Shown here one piece after another: positions 20,877-31,063 of a stretch of 64,000 nucleotides of DNA. The notes beneath the pieces were generated by a model. The model made no database searches. It worked only from the letters and a program-made list of their open reading frames with translations, and was not told the origin of the DNA. A program made the position numbers and the translations under genes. The DNA is from Dirofilaria immitis (lineage: Eukaryota > Nematoda > Chromadorea > Rhabditida > Onchocercidae). The DNA lies in contig JAKNDB010000015.1 in the NCBI GenBank assembly GCA_024305405.1, positions 1 through 64,000 of the forward strand, given 5' to 3'. Position 1 is the stretch's first letter, and the number at the start of each line of letters is the position of its first letter.

Positions 20877-23135
20877 ATGAATGCCAATAATATTATAAAT
20901 CATTTAATAACCGATTTTACATTTCTTAGGTTTCCACGCTATTTTTTGTTTTTGTTTTTGTTTTTATCTATGTTCATACTATTTGGAGAATGCCTTTGTT
21001 AGCAATCGCTTATAATATTTACCTAAACTTCACATCTTCGTCCAAATTCTCATCCTAATTTTCTCATTGGATTTTGTCTAGGTCGTAATTGTATAACGAA
21101 ACAGATATCTTTTACAAATAAAAGTTTTTACTATTGGCTGGACAATTATAACACAGTTCCACCCAGCCCAATTCAATTCAACACAACAGTGAACCACAGT
21201 AAGCTGATCATCTAACACGACAAATCAACCCGTTGAAACACTAGCGGTATTTGGCTAATAATCGATATCACACTCCGCAACTGAAAAATCCGTGATAGGA
21301 ACATTTGTTATCACATATTAATCTTTATTATCTTTTGTTCTATGTAACATAGAATCATTCTTTTTCTCTTAACATTGTCATCCTATCTCATTCATTTTTA
21401 ATGACATCTTTTAAAGTTGTATCTTATCGCAGGAAAATGAATATTTTCTTCATGTGCAAAGATGATTATTTTTTATTACTCTATGAAAAGTATGAATTAT
21501 CAGCACATCTAGAACTTGCACCTACAAATTTTTCGCCTGGTTATAAAAATCAGTATTGATTGAAAAATATTTTAATTTTCCTTTCGCTTAGTTAAAGACA
21601 ATACAAGTTGTTTTATTATTTAAAAATAACAATGATAATGTTGTGATTTGAAAGCACATCAAAGCATTTATGTCATAAATACAGAAAAAAAATGTCAGAA
21701 AAAGCGAAATATTCTATATTTTTAATGACTCTTTATCTAACACAAACGAATGCTACGATGTCTAATGCAAGTTTTTATTTTATACTACCAAGCTTATCTT
21801 CAGTAGAAAATTACCGTAAACTAATTCACATATAAATATTTCTGATATTCTAACAAAACTTACATACAATTTTTAAAATACTTCTCATCAAATACCATGC
21901 TAATACAGTGTAGGAATGTTTTTCAGACAAAACATCTTCATTATAAAAGGGAGTCTGATTCATTTCAAAAATTTTTCTTTTCTTAGAATCAGCAGCTCGA
22001 CAAACGGTTCATCAAATATTACCAATTATTCCGGATAATCAATCTCTCTGCTACCGAACTTATTTTAATTTTGGTTACAATTTCGACTGTGTGACAATGC
22101 TTCGTAGAAAGTAAAATTTTGAAGCATCATTAAACAATAAACTTTTTGTAATTTAAAATTTTAAGTTTTAAGTAATATTGCGTAAATTGCTAAATGTCAA
22201 CAAATGTAATTGTAAGCGCCTTGTGTTGTTGAAATAGGATTCGTAAAGCGTTCGCTACGCCAATGAGTTACCTCATCATCAAGTTTCTCTCTCTCTCTCT
22301 CTTTGTCTCTTTTTCTCTCTGTCGCAAGAAATCCAAAAATTTTTATAACAAACAGTGGAAATATCTCGTGATGAGAATGCATTGCTGGAAAATAAAATTT
22401 TATATAGGTGTTGAAAACAGAGAATTACGCCAAATATTTGATACAGTAAGTTATCGTTATTGATGAAAGAAAAAACTGATTTGTCGAAAATTCGAATGTT
22501 TTCAATTTATTAGACAACATTATTAATAATTGACAGGTATATTGCAACATTTACAAGAAATAAATAACTACGGAGAGACAAAAAATATATCGATTCCTTA
22601 GTATTTTCCGATTTTTCACCAGATTCAGCAAAATTAGAAAGTAAAATTTTGAAGTACCATTAAACGATAAACTATTTATAATTTAAAATTATTTTAAGTT
22701 TCGTGAAAGCATGTTTGTTGTTGATGAACTTAAAAATGAAAAACTAGCAATAAAACGCATGAATTGTTCTTGTCATGTACAGATTTTCAACTCTCGTACT
22801 AGAAGCTGTCTTGATTTACTGATACTTATGACGGAGTTTGGCACGTGTCATAGGAATGAAAGCTCAGGTTTATTGCATGGGCTGATGCAAGCACGTGGCT
22901 AATTCATTAGTAATTGCTGATTATTTGGTTAATAATTTTAGTCGTTCGAAAAGTTTAAAATGATGAGATGAAAATTTAAAAGAAAAATATTTTATCGCCG
23001 TGCTTGAAATACAACTTTTGAAGAAATTTAAATGCTGATTTATGAAACTGATTAACCAAACATATGAAATAAGCATTATTTCTTGTAAAACAATCTCTCT
23101 TAAATGAACGAATCAATGATAGTAATTTATATAGC

Positions 23136-23172
23136 ATTTCATTTGGCAAAGTGTTTGAATGGAACAGTAACG
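23136..23172 (+). other. Candidate upstream exon 3' part of collagen copy D
   Basis: Mirror of the 7002-7038 segment: ISFGKVFEWNSN followed by a GTGAGT donor. Phase 1 agrees with the acceptor at 23806, which would give the continuous hydrophobic frame VIGINVFLGVFLLIFC. No start codon is found, and the distal collagen exon of D is itself frameshifted. Confidence 0.25.
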
Positions 23173-23805
23173 GTGAGTCAATTAGAAACGTATTCATATA
23201 AATCTGTTTTTTGGCAATACATTCCTTATCACGGGATATTTCTACTGTTTAGTCTTTGTTTGTTTTATTCATCGCTTCAATTCACTTTATCGATCACTAC
23301 ATTGATAAAAGATTTGACTTGATAAAGGAATTTTTTGATTTCAAAAGTTCAAACAATTCGAATAGATTATTAATTCACAACATCAGCCTAAATTTACAAA
23401 TCACTTTTATTTATCAAAACCAGTTTCGTCATTCATTTTCTGGATTCTTTATCTCAATCTTTTAATCATTCGGTTTAATCATCTTCCCGTTAATTATATA
23501 TCATCGATTATAGTTTATGCTGAATTTTATTGTATTCGATACAACCATTTCCGCAAAAATTATTAAATGATTCATTATTTTATATTTTATGAATTCGTGA
23601 AAGATTCATACTAAATATTCCAATTCGCTGTTATAAATAAAAGACACTGATTATCAGTTTAATTCTTAAGTTTTTTCTTCATATTTTCAACGATATTATA
23701 GTAGTTTATAACAGTTTCTTTTCTAATTTGTCGACTAAGCTTATTTTCAGCATTTTCACGAACACTTTTTTTATATTTTACAAAATTCGTAATATTTCAA
23801 TTACA

Positions 23806-25107
23806 GTTATCGGCATCAATGTATTTTTGGGTGTTTTCCTATTGATTTTCTGCTCCGTTTCTTTAATTCAGGTGAGTGTTCGTCTAAAGAAGTAAGATGA
23901 ATATATTTGAAGACAATCTGTGAAACAACAAATACATATGAATCTTATTTTCAGACTTGCGGACCACCGCAACAAGGACAAAGGGGACGACCAGGGCGCA
24001 ATGGGCGGATGGGAAGACAAGGAGTGCGAGGTCCGCAAGGAATTCCAGGAGAAATTGGAGACAAAGGTGCAAAGGAGAGCCTGGAGTTGCAGGTTCGCCA
24101 GGTGAAGAAGGAAATGTTGGAGTGAAAGGTGTAATCGGTAACGATGGACTTATTGGTATCCGTGGACAGCATATGATGGGAAGATAAAAACAACAAGTAA
24201 TAGAATATTTAAGAGTTGAATTTTATGAAAGTAAATGCTTTGTTGTACTTTCAAGCATACCTTATCACTGTTATTTTTAAATAATAAAACAATTCTGATT
24301 GATTTTAACTTAATGCAAAAAAATTAAAATTTTTTTCTTTATGGTTTAGTACAACATTGGCATGTTAAGCGGGAATTGTGAATATGCCCACAATTTTCTG
24401 TTCCCTCCACAAAATCATTGCATATGAAAAGAAAATATTTACGTACGTTTCTGCGACAAGATACAAATCACAAATGCATATCAAATTTATCATAAAGATT
24501 GTTCAAATAAAAAAGGGAATAAAATAAGATGAAAGGGTTGAGGCATGTCGATGCGTTATGTAATATAAAACAAAAAATTTTGAAAATTCGGCTTCGTACA
24601 TTTTATGCATTTATATCTGTTCGGTTAGGAAACTCCAATTTTGAATTCAAATTAATTAAGAATCCATTATGTCTTCAATACATCAATGGTTTGTTCTTAC
24701 AAAAGCTAAATTTCCAATGAAAATTTATTGAAATTAATTATTTGTTAGTTTTAGCTTTTGTTTATCAATTTTTTCACAGAGAAACATATGCTTCCATTTT
24801 TATCAATGATAAAATTTCGCAATAATAAAAATAGTCTTTTTATCCAGTCACATATTTAAATTACCATAGTGTATCAACAATACATCTTAGTTAATTATTT
24901 TTTTTAATACTGTATTTGCTAACGAAATAATATCGCCTGAAATATTTCATAACTGCATTGTATTTGTTGAATATTATGCGTAGATATTGATCTTCTTTCC
25001 ACGTTAGATCTTTTGCTTCAAATTTTTCCGTTGTTCATGTTTTATTCACGTTTTTTTTTGGTTAATTGCAGCATTATTTGCATGTATTTAAATTTACAGA
25101 AATGGTG
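23806..25107. repeat. Direct duplication, unit 1 (partner 31051-32368)
   Basis: Collagen copy D and about 900 bases of 3' flank recur as copy E and its flank, offset by about 7.24 kb, with only scattered substitutions and one extra insert of about 23 bases near 32085. The match ends after 'TTTAAATTTACAGAAATGGT' in both. An open frame at 24529-24720 is broken in the second unit, so it is not called. Confidence 0.9.
23819..24187 (+). pseudogene. Small secreted collagen, copy D (two one-base deletions)
   Basis: Exon 1 (23819-23871) is 53 bases instead of 54, one T short, so the ATG frame stops after eight codons. The intron is 23872-23954. Exon 2 (23955-24187) starts TCGPPQQGQRGRPGRNG, runs to GEIGDKGAK, then loses one G (AAAGGAGAG for AAAGGGAGAG near 24071-24080), leaving the Gly-X-Y frame. 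The correct frame resumes as GEPGVAGSPGEEGNVGVKG and ends HMMGR. It has GVRGPQGIPG where B and C have GVPGPEGAPG. Copy E shares the G deletion and this variant, so the lesion was most likely present before D and E duplicated. Confidence 0.8.
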
Positions 25108-25114
25108 TTTATTT

Positions 25115-25385
25115 TTATCAAAATTTATTTCAATTTCTAATTGTTATTTGCTATTCGCTATGCTTTGAAATAAATGACAATTTACTAATATTTATAATAA
25201 TTTATTTCAAAATTTGTTTATAGTGATTAGAAATAAAGAAAACATGAATACCACAATAAAATATTAAAAAAACCAAAAAGAAAATAATAGAAATAGAAGA
25301 AGATATAGATGAATTCCAACTATTGGTTCTCGTTTTTTGAAAATGCTATATTGCTGATCCAAAAATTTCGATATATCAGAAGACG
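25115..25385. repeat. Direct repeat of 13940-14225
   Basis: Shares the 'TTTATAATAATTTATTTCAA' and 'TTGGTTCTCG' anchors with the spacer copy. It lies just after the end of the D/E duplication, which may mark a recombination joint. Confidence 0.75.
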
Positions 25386-27360
25386 GCAAGGTGCTTATTG
25401 TCAAAAAGTCGTGATGAATTAAAAAATTTACATTTATCAGGAATAGCGGATTCAAACAGTATTAAAATGAGAATTTTTTTACAATTTGTTGAATGAAGTA
25501 ATCTTAAATTTCAAACAAATATCAAGTTTACATATGATTCATATAGCATATTGTTTTTGCATCCCTCGTCATGCATTAGAATATTTTGGAGTATATAAAT
25601 ACTCATCAAATGAACAATAGTGATAGAGACCACTGGATGTCACAGATAGTATATGATCTTTATGATTCTATGTATGATTATAGATAATTTCTTTTAATCT
25701 TTAACTTCTATTCATTTTAATGTTGATCTATTAGAAAAAACAAAATTAACAGAGATATGACAATAGGCAGCCTACTGTCTAAGGATGACAATGAAAATGA
25801 TTTGCTATCTCATTTTCATAAGAAATAATTTAGATGATGAGATCATATCGATGATGTTATTCGGAAAACAACAAACCAAAAAAGAATACGAGAGTGGAAG
25901 AATCGATATGAATAAGATGAAGTTGGCTTCTGCAAAATTTTTTGCTTAGTTTGTTTAGATAAGTATAGTTAATGTTCGATTCTGATTAATTTAAATCTAC
26001 TTATTTAGTTGATTAACGCAATATTCTTGGCTCTTTAAAAAGCAGGAATATACTGAATAAATTTTAGATTCAATTTTTCAAGATATAGATTCATGAAAGT
26101 TTACATTTGAACAATGCAAATTTGAACATGAAAGTATGTGAGATCTGCCAAGAAATCATCAATCGAGACAGTGACAACGACTTTGTTTCAATTACAGCGA
26201 AACCAGATCGAGGCATGATATTCAAATTTTTCCATATGTAATTGATTTCTTTTCGATTATATGCCAAATAAAAATTTCGGGTCTGTTTTTTCTTTTTCTT
26301 GCCTATGGTCGCTTTCTTCGTATTGAAGATTAGATCTGTCTAAATTTTTTGTTTTATCGATATTATTATAATTTGAAACTTATGTAATAACAAAATGCTA
26401 ATAGAGACTTATATCAGAATAAAACATAAACAGTGCAATGCTAGAATTTGGGAAAGGACTAACATTGAAAAAAGTGCAATAGCTATTGCCTCATAATATC
26501 TAAAAAAATACATCACGCTTATTGATCTGAAATATCTCAAGCGATATTCTTTATCAAATATTTTTATCACCGCTAAATTTTATTATTACAAATTGTAAAG
26601 AGAAGAAATATATGTCTTTCCATAAAGAGATTACAGTTAACAAATATCTTAATTTCAATTAAACTAAAATTTAATAACTGAAAGATACATGCTCGTAAAT
26701 TTTGCATATTTCGCTCTGAAGACTATTAAATTATCTAAATAAATTTTATCGCCATATAGTATTTTCAATGGAATTTTGGTTTGGAAGTAAAAGTTCTAGC
26801 ATGCAAGCATACCATACTTTTTTTTTTGACGTTGTTCGAATAAGAGATAATAATATAGTTTGCAAGAATCTTATAATATCACAGGAAGCAATATTTGCAG
26901 CGATCACCGGTTGAAAAATTTGTAATATTTATGATTTGAATAGGCATGCGTGTTTTATTAACAATGAATGTAAGATCATTTTTTCAAAAATAATAATCTA
27001 GAAAACTCATTTATTTACAAAAACTATCCTCTAAGCAATTATCAAATAACAGGTGATTCTTCAGCGAAATTTAATCTGCTGTCAAATTTGAATAGTTTTC
27101 AGAATTAACGTAAAAATATTACAATAAGAATGAATTTCATCGGCATCGTCATACTCTTTTTGCAACTGCACAATATTCAAATTATTGTAATTATATTAAA
27201 AGTTCTTTGAAAGAAATAACAAAGCAGTATAATATTTGGAAGACAAAAATTTTAAAACTGTGATCGTGTATAGTTTGAGAAAGCACAACCACAAAAAGAG
27301 AGCCGTCAGATTTATCAAAAAGCAATGAGAAAATAAAATTGTTGAATTCATTAGTGCTAA
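25386..27360. other. No gene recognised
   Basis: Mostly unique AT-rich sequence with short, unsupported frames. A frame from ATG at 27130 begins MNFIGIVILFLQLHN and is hydrophobic, but it ends after about 26 codons and has no visible donor. Confidence 0.4.
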
Positions 27361-27479
27361 AAGCGAATGACGAACAATCAGCGAATCTGTGGAACGTATC
27401 AGCTCAAGAAGCGGTTGAAGAAAGTTGAAGGAAAAAGGAATATGAATAAAATGAAGAAATTTCAACGTATGATAAGCAA

Positions 27480-28060
27480 AAAAATGATTAAAGATTTAAA
27501 AGTCACATGCTACTTCATACCTGATGCGAAACGATATCCTTCTACGGAATGCGGGAAGAATTTCGCTCGATTTATTTTGAAACAACATATGCGTAATCAT
27601 ACTGATGAGAAGCCGTATTCTTGCACAGTACGAGGAAAGAATTTTCTCAACCATCCAGTCTGAACCAACACATGAAGATTTATGCAAGTGCGAAGTTACA
27701 TTTTTGTAAGGAATGCAGGAGTGATTTCATTCGATCGTCCAGTTTGAAACTACATTTGTGAACTCATACCGTTTTGAGAAACCGCACTCTTGTGCAATAT
27801 GCGAGAAAAGCTTTAGTCAATTTGAAACAACATATGCGAACTCATACTGGTGAGAAATAGCATAATTGTGAGATGAGCGGGAGAAACCTTCCTGCACATT
27901 CGAATTTAAAGATGCACATAAAGAGGATTCATACTGATACGAAAGTATATAATTGTTCGAGATGCACGGATATACGAGCCTCATGTTCCCAAGCACGCAA
28001 TAAAAGTTTTCAGTTAAAAGACAATTTCGAATTACATATGAAAAATGTTTCACATTAAAA
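27480..28060 (+). pseudogene. Degenerate C2H2 zinc-finger gene, copy 2
   Basis: About five finger remnants in one direction. Readable pieces are TECGKNFARFILKQHMRNH with linker TDEKPYSC, HFCKECRSDFIRSSSLKLHL before a stop, HSCAICEKSFSQ before a frame change, and a last open piece (27873-28058) with SNLKMHIKRIHTDTKVYNCS and FQLKDNFELHMKNVSH. The order and the 3' flank match copy 1 at 1320-1745. Multiple stops and shifts rule out an intact factor. The parent would be a poly-zinc-finger DNA-binding protein. A frame from 27367 (Lys-rich, KKRLKKVEGKRNMNKMKK) leads into the first finger without a stop, so the upstream portion probably belonged to the same gene. Confidence 0.8.
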
Positions 28061-28234
28061 AATGTGACAGTTAAACACATTTCAAAATAAAAATACATGT
28101 TGTTTCATCGATGACTTTTATTTTTATCATTTCTGATATTATTGATTATTTATTTACTCAATTAATTTTATCTCATTTTTCTTCAAGCTATGTATCGTTA
28201 TCAATATTTCCGATATTACAACAAAGCATACGTG

Positions 28235-28310
28235 AAATGTTTAAAATACTTTCCCATCAAACCTACGCTAATACAGCGTGGGAATATTTTTAAAAAACAA
28301 TTCAATTGGT
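28235..28310. repeat. Short inverted dispersed repeat, unit 1 (partner 29820-29890)
   Basis: The segment 'CCCATCAAACCTACGCTAAT' to 'GCGTGGGAATATTTTTAAAA' is mirrored at 29820-29890. A diverged form occurs in both large inverted repeat arms (about 8255-8320 and 21855-21915). It includes the small palindrome ACGCTAATACAGCGT. It may be the terminal piece of a miniature element about 1.6 kb long (28235-29890), but no transposase is visible. Confidence 0.55.
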
Positions 28311-29515
28311 TGAAAATATGACAATACAATTGTATTTGCAGATAATCGTTGTATTGTTTTTTCTGTATAACAGATTCGAGATGAATATAAATTTGAATCA
28401 AGATATCTTTTAAGTAAACTAAATTGCAATTCTGATTAAGCATCTTAAGTACAATATGGAAATTATTATGTTTGTACAAGTTTTAAAGCAGTTTTAGAGT
28501 TGAATCTCTCTTTGTATAATTTTCTCAAAAAAATTGAAGAGCGCAAAATCTTGCATAACTTGTTTATTACCAAGAAAATTTGAATAATTGAGCTTATAGA
28601 TTTTTTCAAACTTCTTCATTCCAATTATTAAACAACAAATATCATTGATAATATTTATAAATATGTCAAATGAAATATGAAAACGCTGTGGAACTTCAGT
28701 TTTCTGCAAATAAAAGCAGCATTGAAATTTACTTATGTTTATTTTCCTAAATAAATATAACAAATTTTCAAACAACCATAATTGTTTCTTGAGCATTCAT
28801 CTATTGTACATGGCAACTTCAAACGTTACTAGGCTTATTTAGCTAATAGATGATAAATACGTAAAATGTTTTTACTTTAGGCAAACTTAAATCAGTTGCA
28901 GTTAAACATGAAACAATTACGACTGCTCGAAAGATTTCTATATTCATCTAAAAAAAAGAGGAAAACTTTCATTTTCGTACTCTTATTTGTGGAGATTTGA
29001 AAACCTTAATTTTTAAATTATTTGAAATATTTTCTACGGTATTTTCCATATTTCATTTGGTATATTTATAAATACTATCAATAATACTGTTATTTAATAA
29101 TTGGAATGAAAGAGATCTAAAAAATCCATATGATTAATTACATTAATTTCCTTAGTAATAAGCGCGGTAAGTAACATAAGAAAAGTATGTATATAATTTT
29201 TGCTTTCTTCAATTTTTTTTTGGAGAAATTTATCTTTTAAAAGTGTGCAATCGCTGAAGAAAATTATAAAAGATTCAATAAGGGTAACACTAAAATTGCT
29301 TTAAAACTAGTACAAACATATATACATATAAAATGCTTGGTCAGAATTGTAATTTATTAAGAAGATTGCATTTCTTCGGCTATCCATACTTTTGTCTACT
29401 TAAGAAGATATCTTGATTCAAATTTTTATTCATCTTTAATCTGCTTCTTTACTTGTCTGTTAATATCAGCAATACATACTAGAGGTTTGTTTCATTTTCA
29501 TCCATTTTGAATGAT
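28311..29515. other. Interior between the mirrored units, no gene recognised
   Basis: AT-rich. The frames on the - strand at 28216-28479 and 28494-28796 have no recognisable motif, low coding character and no matching copy elsewhere. They are not called as genes. Confidence 0.35.
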
Positions 29516-29645
29516 CATTACTGTTGCTAGACTTAATTCCTGCGTCTTTCAGTTGCTGGACATTTATATTTTGAGGTAATTCGAAAGAGTAGAAAATAAC
29601 ATTGAATTCCGTGAAAGTCTTCTCAATTTCTCAGGTAGAAGTGAA
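29516..29645 (-). pseudogene. Reversed piece of the 1031-1130 gene fragment
   Basis: On the - strand this matches 1031-1130, including 'AGAAAATAACATTGAATTC' read on the + strand here and its complement there. It carries the part that encodes FAEFNVIFYSSELPQF in the first copy. It is isolated from the rest of the fragment. Confidence 0.6.
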
Positions 29646-29819
29646 GAATAAAGATAGAATATTTCGAACAATACGCATCAATATAACTTGTACTGGCGTT
29701 TACTATAAAGCAGCATAATAAAGATATATCGTTAATATAATTGAAACAAAATAAGAAATTAAAATATCATTGGAGGACCTGCTTACAAAAAACCAAGGAA
29801 CGAAGAATCTTTTATAATG

Positions 29820-29890
29820 ATGCTTTTAAAAAATATTCCCACGCTATATTAACATAGGTTTGATGGGAAAGTACTTTAAACATTGCATGT
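29820..29890. repeat. Short inverted dispersed repeat, unit 2
   Basis: Reverse complement of about 28235-28310, with a few changes (TATATTAACA for the TGTATTAGCG part). Confidence 0.55.
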
Positions 29891-30259
29891 AGAATTTATA
29901 ATTTTACTTATTAAATTCAAATTATTGCAACAAATGAAATTTGAGTTGAGAAATCATCAAAATTTTCTCTTTCTCCATCATTTTTTTCAAATTAAAAGAT
30001 TAATTTAAATTTATAATTTCTTAATATATCAGCTTAAATGCTAGAATTCTTAGTACAATCTCTTCCTCTGAAGAAATGTTCAAAGTTATTTTTGAAAGAA
30101 TTTCTAATATTTCGTGCAGTTTATAATAAAACATGAAAAACGGACGAAATAAACAGATACAGAAATGAAAAAATTATTTAAAATTTGAAAACAAACTGTG
30201 AAAAATTTATTTATTGCCATTTCAAGGCATTCTTTTAAATCACCTGAATCTGGTAAAAA

Positions 30260-31063
30260 ATAAGAAAGTAGTAAGCTTTTTCTCTCCTTAAATATTTTAT
30301 TATCGACAGTGCTTTTAGCATATCTTTCAGTTATTGACAGTGTCATTTGTTAGATAAAAAATTTGAATTATCAATAAATTAGTTTTTATCCTTCACCAAT
30401 GATAGTGACCTATCACGTCCGTATTTAACATGAATTTATACATTCAATATATTTATGAAAATCTGCTTTCTACCAATGTATTCCTTATCACGAAATATTT
30501 CTACTTTTTCGTCTTTGTTTCATTCATCGCTTCAATTCTCTTTGAGATCGATACATTGATAAGGATTTGACTTGATAAAGAAAATTTTTTGATTTCAAGA
30601 GTTTAACCAATTCGAAGAATTATTAATTCACAACATCAGCCTAAATTCACAAATCACTTACTTATCAAAACCAGTTTCGTCATTCATTTTCTATATTCGT
30701 TATTTCAATTTCTTAATCATTCGGTTTAACCATCTTCCGTTAATTATATAATCATCGTAGTTTGCTGAATTTTATTCGGTACAACCATTCCGCAAAAATT
30801 TTTGAAATAATTCATTATTATATGAATTTCAGAAAGATTCATACTAAATATTCCAATTCGCTGTTATAAATAAAAGACTTTAATTGTTGCACTGATTATA
30901 AGTTTAATTTTTAAAGTTTTTCTTCATATTTTCAACGACATTATAGTGATTTAGATACAATTCCTTTCTAATTAGTTGACTAAGCTTATTTCCAGCATTT
31001 CCACGAATATTTTTTTAATATTTTACAAAATTCGTAATATTTCAATTACAGTTATCGGCATCA
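30260..31063 (+). repeat. Upstream block of collagen copy E
   Basis: Closer to the upstream block of C than to that of D: it keeps 'TTTGATTTCAAGAGTTTAAC' near 30589 and the 'GTATTTAACATGAATTTAT' stretch near 30420. Copy E from exon 1 onward is instead almost identical to D, so copy E is a mosaic. Confidence 0.65.

Larger units (their letters stand above)
19491..21300 (+). mobile_element. Gag-only BEL/Pao-like LTR element, right copy
   Basis: A first LTR-like segment spans about 19491-19764, starting TGTTATCACA and ending TTCACA, so it has the expected TG...CA ends. At 19774-19792 follows TTTGGTGCCCAAAAGTGAG, of the TTTGGTGCC type seen next to the LTR in BEL/Pao elements. A decayed gag covers 19829-20876. 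A second LTR-like segment (about 21127-21291) matches about 19566-19763 of the first at perhaps 75-80 percent, including 'AAATCAACCCGTTGAAA'. Then 'ATAGGAACATTTGTTATCAC' recurs at 21297, as before the first LTR. With no pol this is a non-autonomous or internally deleted element, and LTR divergence makes it old relative to the inverted duplication. Confidence 0.75.
18856..23871. repeat. Right arm of the 5-kb near-perfect inverted repeat
   Basis: Reverse complement of 6303-11317, carrying the same element, microsatellite and collagen upstream sequence. The match ends beside the exon 1 donor of copy D, and beyond it the collagen exon of D differs clearly from that of B. Confidence 0.95.
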
